DNA from: Anaerolineae bacterium
Lineage (GTDB): Bacteria > Chloroflexota > Anaerolineae > B4-G1 > SLSP01
DNA length: 64,000 nucleotides
Reading direction: 5' to 3'
Assembly: GCA_016931185.1 (NCBI GenBank)
Contig: JAFGFI010000485.1
Span: 33,557 to 97,556, forward strand
Part shown: piece after piece, positions 8,848-18,446 of the stretch
How positions within the stretch are numbered: position 1 is the first letter of the stretch
Layout of the letters: every line of letters begins with the position of its first letter
Notes under the pieces: generated by a model
What the model was told of the DNA's origin: nothing
Databases searched by the model: none
The model's input: only the letters and a program-made list of their open reading frames with translations
Position numbers and translations under genes: made by a program

Positions 8848-11800
8848 ATGCAAAACGTGCAATCAGTCCAAGAAGGTCATGACAATGGGGGCTTCTGGTG
8901 GCTCAAACTCAGAACGATGTCTAGCTGGCTCAAGCACGCGGTGGTGGCAATACCGATCGCCATCTCATTCTACATCGGCGCGGCGCAACCGGCGCCAGTG
9001 CGCGCGTGGGACTACGACGTTGGCGATGAAACGGCGCTGGTCAACGCTATCATAGCTGCCAATGCCAGCTCTGAAGCGGATACTATTACCTTCACCAACA
9101 ACATCACATTGACAGGCAATCTGCCGATTATCACAAATACCATGACTTTCGATGGGAATAACTATTTTATCAGTGGCAATGACGCCTACCGCGTCTTCTT
9201 CATCGGGAGCTTCGACAGCGCGCCCACCGTCACTTTCGAGAATCTAACCATCCAGCATGGCCTGGCGCAGGGTGGCGATGGCGGTGGCGGCGGCGCGGGA
9301 ATGGGCGGCGGTATATTCGTGTACGATGGCAATGTGACCGTGAAAAACGTGATCTTTGCCAACAACGCCGCCCAGGGCGGCAGCCGTATCGGTGGCTTCA
9401 CCCAGGGCGGCGGCGGCATGGGCGCCAATGGCGGTGATAGCTACGGCGGCGGCGGCGGGCTGTGGGCCGGCGCGAACGGCGGTAGTGATGGCAACAACGG
9501 CAGCAGCGCGGACGACTATGGCGGCGGCGGCGGCATAGGAGGCGCAGGCGGCGGCTTAAACGGCGGCACGAGCGGGACCAATAGCGGCGGCGGCGGCGGT
9601 GTGAATGGCAGTAATGGCGGCGATAATAGCGGCGGCGCCGGTGGCTGGGGCGGCGGCGGTGGGGCCGGTTACGATACCGGCGGCAACGGCGGCTTTGGCG
9701 GTGGCGCCGGCGCCGCCGTCACTAACGGCGGTTGGGGTGGCTTCGGCGGCGGCGGCGGGGCTGCCGATAACTACGGCGGCGGCGGCGGTTTTGGCGGCGG
9801 AAGTGGGCCGGGCAATATCGCCAACTTTGGCAGCGGCTTTGGCGGCAGCAGCGACGGTGGCGGCGCCGGTTTGGGGGGTGGATTATTTATCCGTACCGGC
9901 GTCTTGACCATGACAAACATCGCCTTCAATGACAACACCGCCACGGGGGGCACGGCCAACGGTCTGGGCCTGGGCGGCGGGATGTTTGTGCTGCACACCA
10001 CCACGAATGCCAACGGCAACGACCAGGGAATGCCGGCGACATTGCCAAGCATCTCTGCCGATTCGTGCGAGGTAACCTTTAGCGGCAATACAGCACAAGA
10101 TGACGCCGGCACCGCCACCGATAATGATGATGTCTTCGGCGACCTAAGCGCGGCGACCAGACCGTGCGAGCTTACCCTGACCAAATCCGTCACACCGGAG
10201 ACCAAAGTGGCGTATCACAGCCTCGTGACCTACACGCTGACACTGTTTTCGCCAGAGAATGACACGGTCCTGGTTACGGACACGTTGCCATCAGAGATGG
10301 CCCTTGCGGGTTGGGTGCTCTCGCCCACCCATACTCTCCACGTCGGCAACACCATCACCTGGACGGGCGACATCACGGCCGGGGAAACGTTGACGTGGAC
10401 CTTCGCCATGACACACACCGGCGCTTACGCCGACATCATCACGAACACGGCCGCTTTTAGCGGGACGACCCGTGCCGGCAGCGACACGGCGACCTTTGAC
10501 GTTGAATGGAGCAACTATCCGCCGGTGTTGATGCCCATTGGCGATCAAGCCGTCACTGAAGAGGTCCCGCTGACCTTCACAGCCACCGCCAGCGACGATG
10601 GCAAACCCACCGGCGCGCTCACCTACACCCTGGATGCCGGGTCGGTGGGCGACATCACGACCGGCGGCGTGTACACCTGGACGGCCACCGAGTCCGATGG
10701 CCCCGGCGTCTACACGGCCACTGTCCGAGTGAGCGACGGCGAGTTGGAGGACGCCGAGACCTTCACCATCACTGTCAATGAAGTCAACCAGCCGCCGGCG
10801 CTGTGGCCCATTGGCGACAAGACGGCGGATGCCCCGCTGCAGTTCTACTTTACCGCCCGCACCACCGACCTTGACAGGCCGCTCAATCCCCTGACCTACA
10901 CGCTGGACGCGGGGTCAGTAGGGAGCATCGGCGCGCGGACAGGCCTGTTCACATGGACGCCGGGCGATATGCAATCGCCCGATGTCTTCACCGCCGGTGT
11001 CTTCACCGCTACCGTGCGCGTAACCGATGGCGAATTTGAGGATGCCGAAACCTTCAATATTGCCGTCAACGTAGACACCCCCGGCATGGGGTATTGGGTC
11101 CTGGTACCCAATAGCTCTGGTGGGGACTGGCCTTTCATCAGCTCCTCCAACTTTCACGTCGTGGATACAGCAGATAACGCGGTCTATGGACCATTCCTGG
11201 ATGGACAATTAGGATCGAGCAGCGGCGTACGCTTCGATGTCGCGGTCACACCGGACGGCAGCACCGCGCTCATCTCCAATTTCGGTGACAGTGCAGTTTT
11301 CCTGGTGGACGTCACGAACCCCATCAGCCCATCCTTGATTACCTCTGTGACCCTTCCCTTCTTTGCCGAGGACATCGACATCTCGGCCGACGGGCGTTAT
11401 GCACTGGTGACGGATGGCGGCTTTTCATCCATGGTCGCCTCCATTGATATCCCCTCAGCCACGCTGGTGTATACGGCCGAGCTGGGTACCCGTAACGCGC
11501 AGGCAGTAGAGATTGCGCCGGATGGCACAATCATCGTGCCCGATTACTCTGGAGGCGCTATCCACACCCTGCTTTTGATCGAGTCGGGAGAGATAATCAC
11601 CACAGGACACACCTATACCTACACGTATCCTGGATTAGAAGAGTTGCCATGGCCCATCAACGTGAGCCTGTCACCGGATGGCCAAACCCTCATCGTCTGT
11701 AATGCCTTCACCAGCACGGTCGGCGTCTACCAGATCGTCGCACCGGGCGTCTTGTCGTTTACAGGCGTGATCACGGGACTGCATGGAGACTATGAGTTCT

Positions 11801-14550
11801 ATTCAGGTTCCAACCCGGGGATACAGTCAGTGGCCTTCAACGCTGCCGGCGATAAAGCCTACGTTTCAATCCCCGGTATGATTACAGCCGGGACTACAGT
11901 CACCGACCCTTTCATCAACACTGGCGACCGCGTGGGTATCTTGCATATCGCCGGCCCAGGGCAGGTCAGCCTGGAAGCTGGTGGGGTGACGACTGTGCCA
12001 CATCATACCAGCAACCAGTTATTCGGCGTGGATACGATAGTAGTCGCCGGCAACAAAGTGTATGTGGGCTACCCAAACACGTCTAGTAACGATGAATTGA
12101 GGCCGCTGGCAGTGGTAGACCTCACCGACTACAGCGTGACCACCACCATGGTGTTTACCGCGGGCCGCTCCATCCCTACCGGTGTAGCAGCCGTGCCGCT
12201 GCGCCTGGACTTACACCAGACGGTGAGCGATCCTGAGCCGGTTCCAGGCCAACGCATCACCTACACCCTGACGCTGGTCAATCCCGGGCCACACCCAATG
12301 ACCGGGATCACGCTCCGAGATGCACTGCCTCCAGAAGTAGATTTCATCGGCCCTATCACCCTCTTCCCATCAGACGTGGGTATAGTAGGTAGCGCGCCGC
12401 CAACACTGGCGACCAACCTGGTCATCTCGGCATACCAGCAAGTTACGGTCACGTTCCCGGTACGCGTGAACGTGACGCCCCCGGGAACCGTGGTTACGAA
12501 CACAGCGCGGGCGGAAAGCCCCAAGCTCGAAACGGCAGCCATAACGGAGCGGACGTTTGTAGTGCTGCCCCACCTGGCGCTGCACAAGGCCGTTAGCGAT
12601 CCGGAACCCAACCCGTACCAGGTTATCACCTATATCTTAACACTTACCAACACCGACGTAACTGACGATCCGTCGGTTATGTTAACTGACACATTGCCCA
12701 CCCAAACGAGCTTTCATACCTGGGTGACACAACCCACCGGCGCGCTGGCCAGCAACGGCATCATCACCTGGACCGGCCCGCTCGCTGCCGGCGAAGTTCT
12801 CACCTTCACCCTCAGCGTTACCCAGACCGGCAGCTACGATGAAGTTGTTACCAACATCGTCGAAATCAACGGCATGGCACAGACTATCACCGCGACATCC
12901 GTATATACCGTTGAATCGAACGTCGCGCCGGTGTTGGCCTTCATCGGCAACCAGACGGCCGACGAACTGGTCACGCTGGTCTTCACGGCCACGGCCAGCG
13001 ACGCCAACGGCTATCCGCCCCTGGTCTTCTCCCTGGATAGCGGCTCGGTGGGGAACATCACACCCGGCGGTGTCTTTAGTTGGATACCCACCGAAGCGCA
13101 AGGCCCCGGTGTCTATACCGCGACCGTCCGTGTCAGCGATGGCGAACTGGATGATAGTGAGACCTTCCGCATCACCGTGGCCGACGTGAACAGCGCGCCG
13201 GCCCTTGGCGACATCGCTCCCCAGACCATAGACGAGCTGACTACCTTGATTTTCACCGTCCCCACAACCGACAGTGATATTCCCGTACAGCCCCTGACCT
13301 ATACACTCGCTGCCGGTTCGACGGGGTACATTGCCTCCAACATCTTCATCTGGACACCCAAAGAGGTCGACGGCCCTGGCGTCTACACCGCCGCCGTCTA
13401 TGTCAGCGATGGTATGTTGAGCGACACCGCAACCTTCAGCATCACCGTGCGAGAAGTCAACCAGCACGCGCCCATTCTCGCGACCATCGGCGACCGGGGC
13501 GTAGTGGAATTGATGCCCCTGACCTTTAACGCCACGGCCACCGATGGCGACATCCCCCATGTTTTGACCTTCACACTGGATGCAGGGTCGGTGGGCACCA
13601 TCACAACCGATGGCATCTTCACCTGGACACCCCAAGAGGACGATGGCGGCAGCGTCTACACCGCGACAGTGCGCGTGAGCGATGGCGAATTCGAGGATGT
13701 CGAGACCTTCGCCATCACCGTCAGAAGCGCGAACATCGCGCCGGTAGCCAGTGGTGATACCTTTACCGTAACGGAGAACAGCCGGGAGAACCGGTTCGAT
13801 GTGCTGGCCGGGGATACCGATGCCGATGGGGACAGCTTGTATGTGCTTATAGTAGGGACCCCTGATCAGGGCGGCACGGCAATCAATGCCGGGACGGCTA
13901 TCACTTACACTCCCGCGCGGGACTTCGCCGGGCAGGAGCACTTCACCTACGCCATTAGTGACGGGTACGGTGGTTTCGCCACCGCCTGGGTGACGGTCAC
14001 CGTCACCCCCTTACCCACCTACACCCTGACGGTCAATCGGGTGGGCAGCGGCACGGTCGTCCTTGACTCTGACCTGCCGGCCTACAAGGCCGGAACGGCG
14101 GTGACACTGACGGCAATCCCTGAGGCCGGCTGGCAGTTCGACCGTTGGAGCGGCGCGGCGAGCATCTCACTCACACAGACGCATGTGATAATGAGCAGCG
14201 ACCAGGCCATCACGGCAACCTTCAGCCTCAAGGCCGTCAACCACGCGCCGGTGGCGGATGCCGGCGGCGATCAGTCTGTGCAACCCGGTACGGCGGTGAC
14301 GCTCGATGGCGGTGGTTCCACCGACCCCGACGGCGACGCGCTCACCTACCTCTGGCAACAGACGGGAGGTGTGGCCGTGGATTTCACGCCGACACTCAGC
14401 CGCACAACGTTCATCGCACCTGCCCCCGGCCCATTGACGTTCACACTCACCGTCACCGATATGGGGGAACTGTATGATGTAGATGAAGTCATCATCACCG
14501 TGGGGCGCTATCGCGCGCTCTTGCCAGTAGTGCTGCGGGCTGCGCCGTAG
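8848..14550 (+). CDS. giant secreted protein: Gly-rich beta-helix, DUF11, Ig-like, propeller and PKD-type modules
   Basis: This 1900-residue protein starts at an ATG preceded by AAGGAG at a rather long 11-12 base spacing. A hydrophobic export segment covers about residues 31-46, with a likely cleavage near APVRA (about 53). Order after that: a parallel beta-helix-like region to about 430 interrupted by a very Gly-rich stretch (about 139-348); DUF11 repeat (about 442-558); two putative-Ig/cadherin-like repeats (about 558-745); a propeller with PDGSTALISN-type blades (about 747-1115); two DUF11 repeats (about 1118-1358); three Ig-like repeats (about 1360-1627); a cadherin-like tandem repeat (about 1630-1721); an InlB-type B repeat (about 1723-1797); a PKD/REJ-like domain (about 1797-1890). 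It ends RALLPVVLRAAP. Such architectures are typical of adhesive or cell-wall-like surface proteins; the ligand is unknown. A strong hairpin terminator follows. Confidence 0.9.
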   Translation: MQNVQSVQEGHDNGGFWWLKLRTMSSWLKHAVVAIPIAISFYIGAAQPAPVRAWDYDVGDETALVNAIIAANASSEADTITFTNNITLTGNLPIITNTMTFDGNNYFISGNDAYRVFFIGSFDSAPTVTFENLTIQHGLAQGGDGGGGGAGMGGGIFVYDGNVTVKNVIFANNAAQGGSRIGGFTQGGGGMGANGGDSYGGGGGLWAGANGGSDGNNGSSADDYGGGGGIGGAGGGLNGGTSGTNSGGGGGVNGSNGGDNSGGAGGWGGGGGAGYDTGGNGGFGGGAGAAVTNGGWGGFGGGGGAADNYGGGGGFGGGSGPGNIANFGSGFGGSSDGGGAGLGGGLFIRTGVLTMTNIAFNDNTATGGTANGLGLGGGMFVLHTTTNANGNDQGMPATLPSISADSCEVTFSGNTAQDDAGTATDNDDVFGDLSAATRPCELTLTKSVTPETKVAYHSLVTYTLTLFSPENDTVLVTDTLPSEMALAGWVLSPTHTLHVGNTITWTGDITAGETLTWTFAMTHTGAYADIITNTAAFSGTTRAGSDTATFDVEWSNYPPVLMPIGDQAVTEEVPLTFTATASDDGKPTGALTYTLDAGSVGDITTGGVYTWTATESDGPGVYTATVRVSDGELEDAETFTITVNEVNQPPALWPIGDKTADAPLQFYFTARTTDLDRPLNPLTYTLDAGSVGSIGARTGLFTWTPGDMQSPDVFTAGVFTATVRVTDGEFEDAETFNIAVNVDTPGMGYWVLVPNSSGGDWPFISSSNFHVVDTADNAVYGPFLDGQLGSSSGVRFDVAVTPDGSTALISNFGDSAVFLVDVTNPISPSLITSVTLPFFAEDIDISADGRYALVTDGGFSSMVASIDIPSATLVYTAELGTRNAQAVEIAPDGTIIVPDYSGGAIHTLLLIESGEIITTGHTYTYTYPGLEELPWPINVSLSPDGQTLIVCNAFTSTVGVYQIVAPGVLSFTGVITGLHGDYEFYSGSNPGIQSVAFNAAGDKAYVSIPGMITAGTTVTDPFINTGDRVGILHIAGPGQVSLEAGGVTTVPHHTSNQLFGVDTIVVAGNKVYVGYPNTSSNDELRPLAVVDLTDYSVTTTMVFTAGRSIPTGVAAVPLRLDLHQTVSDPEPVPGQRITYTLTLVNPGPHPMTGITLRDALPPEVDFIGPITLFPSDVGIVGSAPPTLATNLVISAYQQVTVTFPVRVNVTPPGTVVTNTARAESPKLETAAITERTFVVLPHLALHKAVSDPEPNPYQVITYILTLTNTDVTDDPSVMLTDTLPTQTSFHTWVTQPTGALASNGIITWTGPLAAGEVLTFTLSVTQTGSYDEVVTNIVEINGMAQTITATSVYTVESNVAPVLAFIGNQTADELVTLVFTATASDANGYPPLVFSLDSGSVGNITPGGVFSWIPTEAQGPGVYTATVRVSDGELDDSETFRITVADVNSAPALGDIAPQTIDELTTLIFTVPTTDSDIPVQPLTYTLAAGSTGYIASNIFIWTPKEVDGPGVYTAAVYVSDGMLSDTATFSITVREVNQHAPILATIGDRGVVELMPLTFNATATDGDIPHVLTFTLDAGSVGTITTDGIFTWTPQEDDGGSVYTATVRVSDGEFEDVETFAITVRSANIAPVASGDTFTVTENSRENRFDVLAGDTDADGDSLYVLIVGTPDQGGTAINAGTAITYTPARDFAGQEHFTYAISDGYGGFATAWVTVTVTPLPTYTLTVNRVGSGTVVLDSDLPAYKAGTAVTLTAIPEAGWQFDRWSGAASISLTQTHVIMSSDQAITATFSLKAVNHAPVADAGGDQSVQPGTAVTLDGGGSTDPDGDALTYLWQQTGGVAVDFTPTLSRTTFIAPAPGPLTFTLTVTDMGELYDVDEVIITVGRYRALLPVVLRAAP
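9262..9890 (+). repeat. GGC-rich glycine repeat tract within the 8848 gene
   Basis: Runs of GGC/GGT codons encode Gly4-Gly5 clusters separated by short polar segments (for example DDYGGGGGIGGAGG), broadly as in mycobacterial PE-PGRS proteins. Base composition here is much more GC-rich than the neighbours. Length variation by slippage would be expected. Confidence 0.8.
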
Positions 14551-14560
14551 CCCATGTAAG

Positions 14561-14609
14561 ATCAAAAAAGACCTGGCAGGTTCGACAACCTTGCCAGGTC
14601 TTTTTTGAT
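14561..14609 (+). terminator. intrinsic terminator after the 8848 gene
   Basis: Arms at 14561-14582 and 14587-14609 pair over 22 bases with a single bulge, a 4-base loop and a T6 run inside the right arm. The A-run in the left arm makes it potentially bidirectional. Confidence 0.85.
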
Positions 14610-14756
14610 TCTCTTGCTATGGGCGCTCTCCGACCACACTGGATCATACAAGCTACAAAACTCCCAAAAGTTTTCAACCCTCAACTTTCAATAGCACACT
14701 TTATCCACTGTTGCAGAATCAAGAATGGAGTACAATAGCCCACACTAAGGAGGGGG

Positions 14757-16958
14757 ATGACGCGCTATAAAATCACCATTTTCACATCTGCATTTTTGCT
14801 CTTTCTTGTCCAGCCGTTGATGGGGAAAGTTCTCTTGCCCTGGTTCGGGGGCGGCTCGGCGGTATGGACAACAGTGATGTTGTTTTTCCAGGTTCTATTG
14901 CTTGCCGGCTATATCTACAGCCATCTCCTGACCGGACGGTTAGCATACCGGCAGCAGGTTATCATCCACTTTGTCCTGGTCGGCCTTTCCTTATTAGGAT
15001 TAGGGTTATGCGCTATAGCATGGCCCAGTCCCCTCACCCCTGGCGTGGAATGGAAACCTCATGCAGACAATGCACCGATTCCCCATATCTTATTGTTGTT
15101 AAGTGTGAGCGTGGGATTGCCGTATTTCGTGCTTTCTACATCAAGTCCACTCTTGCAGACGTGGAGCAGGGAAGAAGAGGCAAGGGAGCGGGGGAGCGGG
15201 GGAGCGGGGGAGCGAAGGATAAATTTTGGGTTGTACGCGTTGTCTAATTTGGGATCGTTGTTGGGGTTATTGTGTTATCCGATCCTGCTTGAGCCATTCA
15301 TGGCTATCGTGCCGCAGGCATATCTGTGGGCGGGAGGCTACGCGGGGTTTGCCATCGGAATAGGGCTGGTAGGACACCAGTTCATCCAATATCCCCCAAC
15401 CCCAAAAGCGAAGAAAAAATGTACTTCTGCCGCTGTTCACCATCCTCAGCAGCACCCCACCCTGGTACAAGCAGGATTATGGTTAGGGTTTTCAACCTGT
15501 GCCTCTGTATTGTTGCTCGCCGCCACTAATCACATCACGCAGGATGTCGCGCCTGTGCCTTTTCTGTGGGTCCTCCCCCTGGCCCTTTATCTGCTCTCAT
15601 ACATCCTAATGTTCGGATGGAAAAACAGGGATGCGCATTGGACGGTGACCTCCGTTGGATTGCTACTCGCCTTCTTCCTCGCCACCTTGGTCTATAGCTA
15701 TATCCTTATCCGGGGAAATACTTTGTCCATTCGAGGACAGCTTGGCGGGTATCTGTTCGTCTTCTTCATAGGATGTCTAATCTGCAATGGAGAGACAGTT
15801 CGTTTCCAGCCCGCGCCCATTTATTTGACCGCATTTTATCTCATCCTGGCGCTTGGCGGCGCGCTCGGCGGCTTTTTCGTCAATCTGGCAGTACCATGGA
15901 TCAGCCAACAATATGACATCGCGGTCTTTTGGGAACTGCCCCTGGGCATTTGCGCCTGTTGGGGACTGTTTTGGCTGGCCTTGAAGCTGGATGCTACATC
16001 GCCCTTGCACGGTAAATTCGCGACGCCGGCCGGCTTACTTTTAGCCATCGCCATAACAACCGCCGTCATGGTGCCCTGGTATCAGTTTCGCATCCAACAA
16101 GCCTCCCTACAAACCGCCTACCGCAACTTCTACGGCGTGCTACGGGTACAAACACAGGATTTCGACACGCCATCTCCGGACGGCGCACCGTGGGGGGAGG
16201 CGTTCCTGATGACCCACGGATCAACACTGCACGGACTGCAATATACCAGTCCGGACCGGCGCGGTGACGTATCCGCCTATTACGGGCCGACCAGTGGGAT
16301 AGGCAGAGTCATGCTCGCACAAAATGATGCCCCAGAAGGCCAGCGAGTAGGCATCCTGGGACTGGGTGTAGGCGCGTTAGCAGGATACGGGCGCGCGGGG
16401 GATATCTACCGCTTCTACGAGATCAACCCGGACGTTATCGCGTTAGCTAAAGGCGAAGGGAGTTATTTCTCTTATCTCACAGACACAGCCGCTCAGATTG
16501 ACATCATCCCCGGAGACGCGCGCCTCTCCCTGGAACGCGAGTGGGCGCAAGACGGCAGCCAACAGTATACAATACTGGTGTTGGATGTTTTCAGCAGCGA
16601 TTCTATCCCCATACACCTCTTGACAAAAGAGAGCTTCGACCTATACCTGGCCCATCTCGTTGAGGACGGCGTACTGGCCATCCACATCAGCACCGGCCAT
16701 CTTAACCTGGAAACTGTCCTGGCAGAACTGGCGGCCTATTTCGATCTCCAGGGTATCGTGATCGAAGATAGTGGGGGGGAACATCCCTGCTGCCGCTCAA
16801 AATGGGCTATATTGCGCCATTCGGAAATGGTACGCCACACCCCGGAATTTCTAGCGTGGAATGATATCTTAACAGTTGGCTCCCCGTTAACAAACAACGG
16901 CAAAAAATTGCGTTTATGGACCGACGATTACAGTAACTTGTTGCAGATTTTACAGTAA
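14757..16958 (+). CDS. fused multi-pass membrane / spermidine synthase-like protein
   Basis: This 733-residue protein has an N-terminal multi-helix membrane half that begins at once (TIFTSAFLLFLVQPLMGK, then the family motif LPWFGGGSAVWTT) and a C-terminal spermidine-synthase-like Rossmann domain. The latter shows GILGLGVGALAGYG (about 533-546), the acidic FYEINPDV strand end, a GDARL motif (about 586) and LDVFSSDSIP. Family members are often called fused MFS/spermidine synthase. Real aminopropyltransferase activity is not established for this type, so the substrate is unknown. AAGGAGGGGG lies directly before the ATG; the spacing is short but the first helix supports this start. Residues 136-156 carry a repeat-derived Arg/Gly/Glu-rich insertion in a loop where relatives have only a short connection. 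It appears to be a single-gene unit with a hairpin terminator after it. Confidence 0.85.
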   Translation: MTRYKITIFTSAFLLFLVQPLMGKVLLPWFGGGSAVWTTVMLFFQVLLLAGYIYSHLLTGRLAYRQQVIIHFVLVGLSLLGLGLCAIAWPSPLTPGVEWKPHADNAPIPHILLLLSVSVGLPYFVLSTSSPLLQTWSREEEARERGSGGAGERRINFGLYALSNLGSLLGLLCYPILLEPFMAIVPQAYLWAGGYAGFAIGIGLVGHQFIQYPPTPKAKKKCTSAAVHHPQQHPTLVQAGLWLGFSTCASVLLLAATNHITQDVAPVPFLWVLPLALYLLSYILMFGWKNRDAHWTVTSVGLLLAFFLATLVYSYILIRGNTLSIRGQLGGYLFVFFIGCLICNGETVRFQPAPIYLTAFYLILALGGALGGFFVNLAVPWISQQYDIAVFWELPLGICACWGLFWLALKLDATSPLHGKFATPAGLLLAIAITTAVMVPWYQFRIQQASLQTAYRNFYGVLRVQTQDFDTPSPDGAPWGEAFLMTHGSTLHGLQYTSPDRRGDVSAYYGPTSGIGRVMLAQNDAPEGQRVGILGLGVGALAGYGRAGDIYRFYEINPDVIALAKGEGSYFSYLTDTAAQIDIIPGDARLSLEREWAQDGSQQYTILVLDVFSSDSIPIHLLTKESFDLYLAHLVEDGVLAIHISTGHLNLETVLAELAAYFDLQGIVIEDSGGEHPCCRSKWAILRHSEMVRHTPEFLAWNDILTVGSPLTNNGKKLRLWTDDYSNLLQILQ
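15184..15214. repeat. GGGGAGCG octamer repeat inside a coding region
   Basis: After a partial unit, three perfect copies of GGGGAGCG follow in tandem. They are in frame and encode part of the ERGSGGAGERR loop in the membrane half of the spermidine-synthase-like protein. Confidence 0.8.
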
Positions 16959-17016
16959 GACGCAAATCTTCGTTACGACTCAGCCAGCACATTGACGACT
17001 AAGACCAGAGATAAAG

Positions 17017-17063
17017 AGATATTTTTTTGTTTTCGGGCTACGCCCGAAAACAAAAAAATATCT
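17017..17063. terminator. perfect 22-bp hairpin, bidirectional-type terminator
   Basis: Arms 17017-17038 and 17042-17063 are perfect complements with a 3-base loop TAC. An A/T7 tract is built into both arms. It follows the spermidine-synthase-like gene and precedes murA. The core GGGC-TAC-GCCC recurs in the hairpin at 18447-18477. Confidence 0.8.
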
Positions 17064-17118
17064 TAGAACTTTCTTACGTTTTACATTCATCCTATCAAAA
17101 AAAGAAAGAGGTAGAAAG

Positions 17119-18420
17119 ATGGATACTTGGATCATAGAAGGCGGTACGCCCTTGCGCGGCGAAGTGCAACTCCGTGGCGCGAAGAACTCAATTACAAAAT
17201 TGATGGTGACATCTATGCTCACTCAGGCTCCCTGTGTATTCGATAAAGCTCCCCACATCGGGGACAGCCAGATCACACAGAATCTTTGTGAAGTCCTGGG
17301 GGCGCAATTCGACTATGAGACCCCCCACCGTTTGCGCGTGCAAACCCCCACCATCATCAACCACGAAATCCCTCTCGCACTGGGCGCCCAAAACCGGCTG
17401 GCGATTATGATGCTGGCCCCGCTGTTGCATCGCGTGGGCAAAGCCGTCATTCCCATCGCCGCTGGTGGGGATCGCATCGGGCCGCGCCCGGTCAACTTCC
17501 ACCTGGAAGGCTACAAAAAACTGGGGGCGCATGTCGAAATCCGCGATAATTTCTACGTTGTCGAGGCTGACCAACTACGGGGCGCGGAGGTCGTGATGCC
17601 CTACCCTAGCGTGACCGGTACCGAAAACCTGCTCCTGGCCGCAACGATGGCGAAAGGGCGCACCTTTATTCGCAACGCGGCCATCGAACCGGAAGTCATG
17701 GATCTGGTCATGTGCTTGCAAAAGATGGGAGCGATCATTGATTACAACACCGATCGCACCTATGTTGTCGAAGGTGTTCCCTCACTGCGCGGCACGACAC
17801 ACGCCCTGATTCCCGACCGCATCGTAGCCGCTTCGCTGGCCTGTGCTGCCGTCGCCACCGGGGGCGATGTTTTCGTGCGTGGCGCGCACCAGGCAGATAT
17901 GGTTACCTTCCTCAATACCCTGCGCCGTGTGGGAGGCAAGTTCGACGTCGAACCGGACGGTATCCGTTTCTACCGCAACGGCACCTTGAACTCGATTGCG
18001 CTTGAGACTAACGTCCACCCCGGCTTTATGACCGACTGGCAGCCTCCCTTCGTCGTGCTGCTCACCCAGGCCGGGGGTATGTCGGTCGTCCACGAGACCG
18101 TATTCGAGAACCGCTTTGGTTATGTGGCGGAATTACAAAAGATGGGGGCGGATATTGCCCTCTACGACGCCTGCCTGGGTGGGGGTACATGCCGCTTCAA
18201 AGATAGCAACTACAAACACAGTTGCGTCATCAAAGGCCCTACCAGGCTTCACGGCGCGCACATCATTGTGCCCGACCTGCGCGCGGGGTTCACCTACCTC
18301 ATCGCCGCCATCCTGGCAGAAGGCAAATCCACCATCGAAGGTATTAGCCACATCGAGCGAGGTTACGAGGATTTGGAAACTTCTCTGCGCACCCTGGGCG
18401 CGCACATCGAAAAGGCCTAA
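17119..18420 (+). CDS. murA: UDP-N-acetylglucosamine 1-carboxyvinyltransferase, Asp-type active site
   Basis: This 433-residue protein catalyses the first committed step of peptidoglycan synthesis, transfer of enolpyruvate from PEP to UDP-GlcNAc in the cytoplasm. It shows the K22-N23 pair in LRGAKNS, R93, the RPV motif with R123, a TDxQ motif (MTDWQPPF) and DLRAG near the end. The catalytic cysteine of the family (Cys115 in E. coli) is replaced by Asp118, in AAGGDRIGPRPV. Asp at this place is known from Mycobacterium and Chlamydia and there gives intrinsic fosfomycin resistance, so the enzyme is expected to be active and insensitive. AAGAGGTAGAAAG precedes the ATG. It appears monocistronic, flanked by hairpins. 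A paralogue elsewhere in the genome cannot be excluded. Confidence 0.92.
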   Translation: MDTWIIEGGTPLRGEVQLRGAKNSITKLMVTSMLTQAPCVFDKAPHIGDSQITQNLCEVLGAQFDYETPHRLRVQTPTIINHEIPLALGAQNRLAIMMLAPLLHRVGKAVIPIAAGGDRIGPRPVNFHLEGYKKLGAHVEIRDNFYVVEADQLRGAEVVMPYPSVTGTENLLLAATMAKGRTFIRNAAIEPEVMDLVMCLQKMGAIIDYNTDRTYVVEGVPSLRGTTHALIPDRIVAASLACAAVATGGDVFVRGAHQADMVTFLNTLRRVGGKFDVEPDGIRFYRNGTLNSIALETNVHPGFMTDWQPPFVVLLTQAGGMSVVHETVFENRFGYVAELQKMGADIALYDACLGGGTCRFKDSNYKHSCVIKGPTRLHGAHIIVPDLRAGFTYLIAAILAEGKSTIEGISHIERGYEDLETSLRTLGAHIEKA

Positions 18421-18446
18421 ACAGAAACGAGGATTTAGGTATGTTT

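Noticed and set aside
12682..13941. Minus-strand open frame of 419 codons
   Set aside because: It mirrors the repeated Ig-like and DUF11 modules of the 8848 gene; its internal repeats come from that gene's repeats.
14545..14550. Sortase LPxTG signal at the end of the 8848 protein
   Set aside because: The tail LLPVVLRAAP has no LPxTG motif and no hydrophobic helix with a charged tail.
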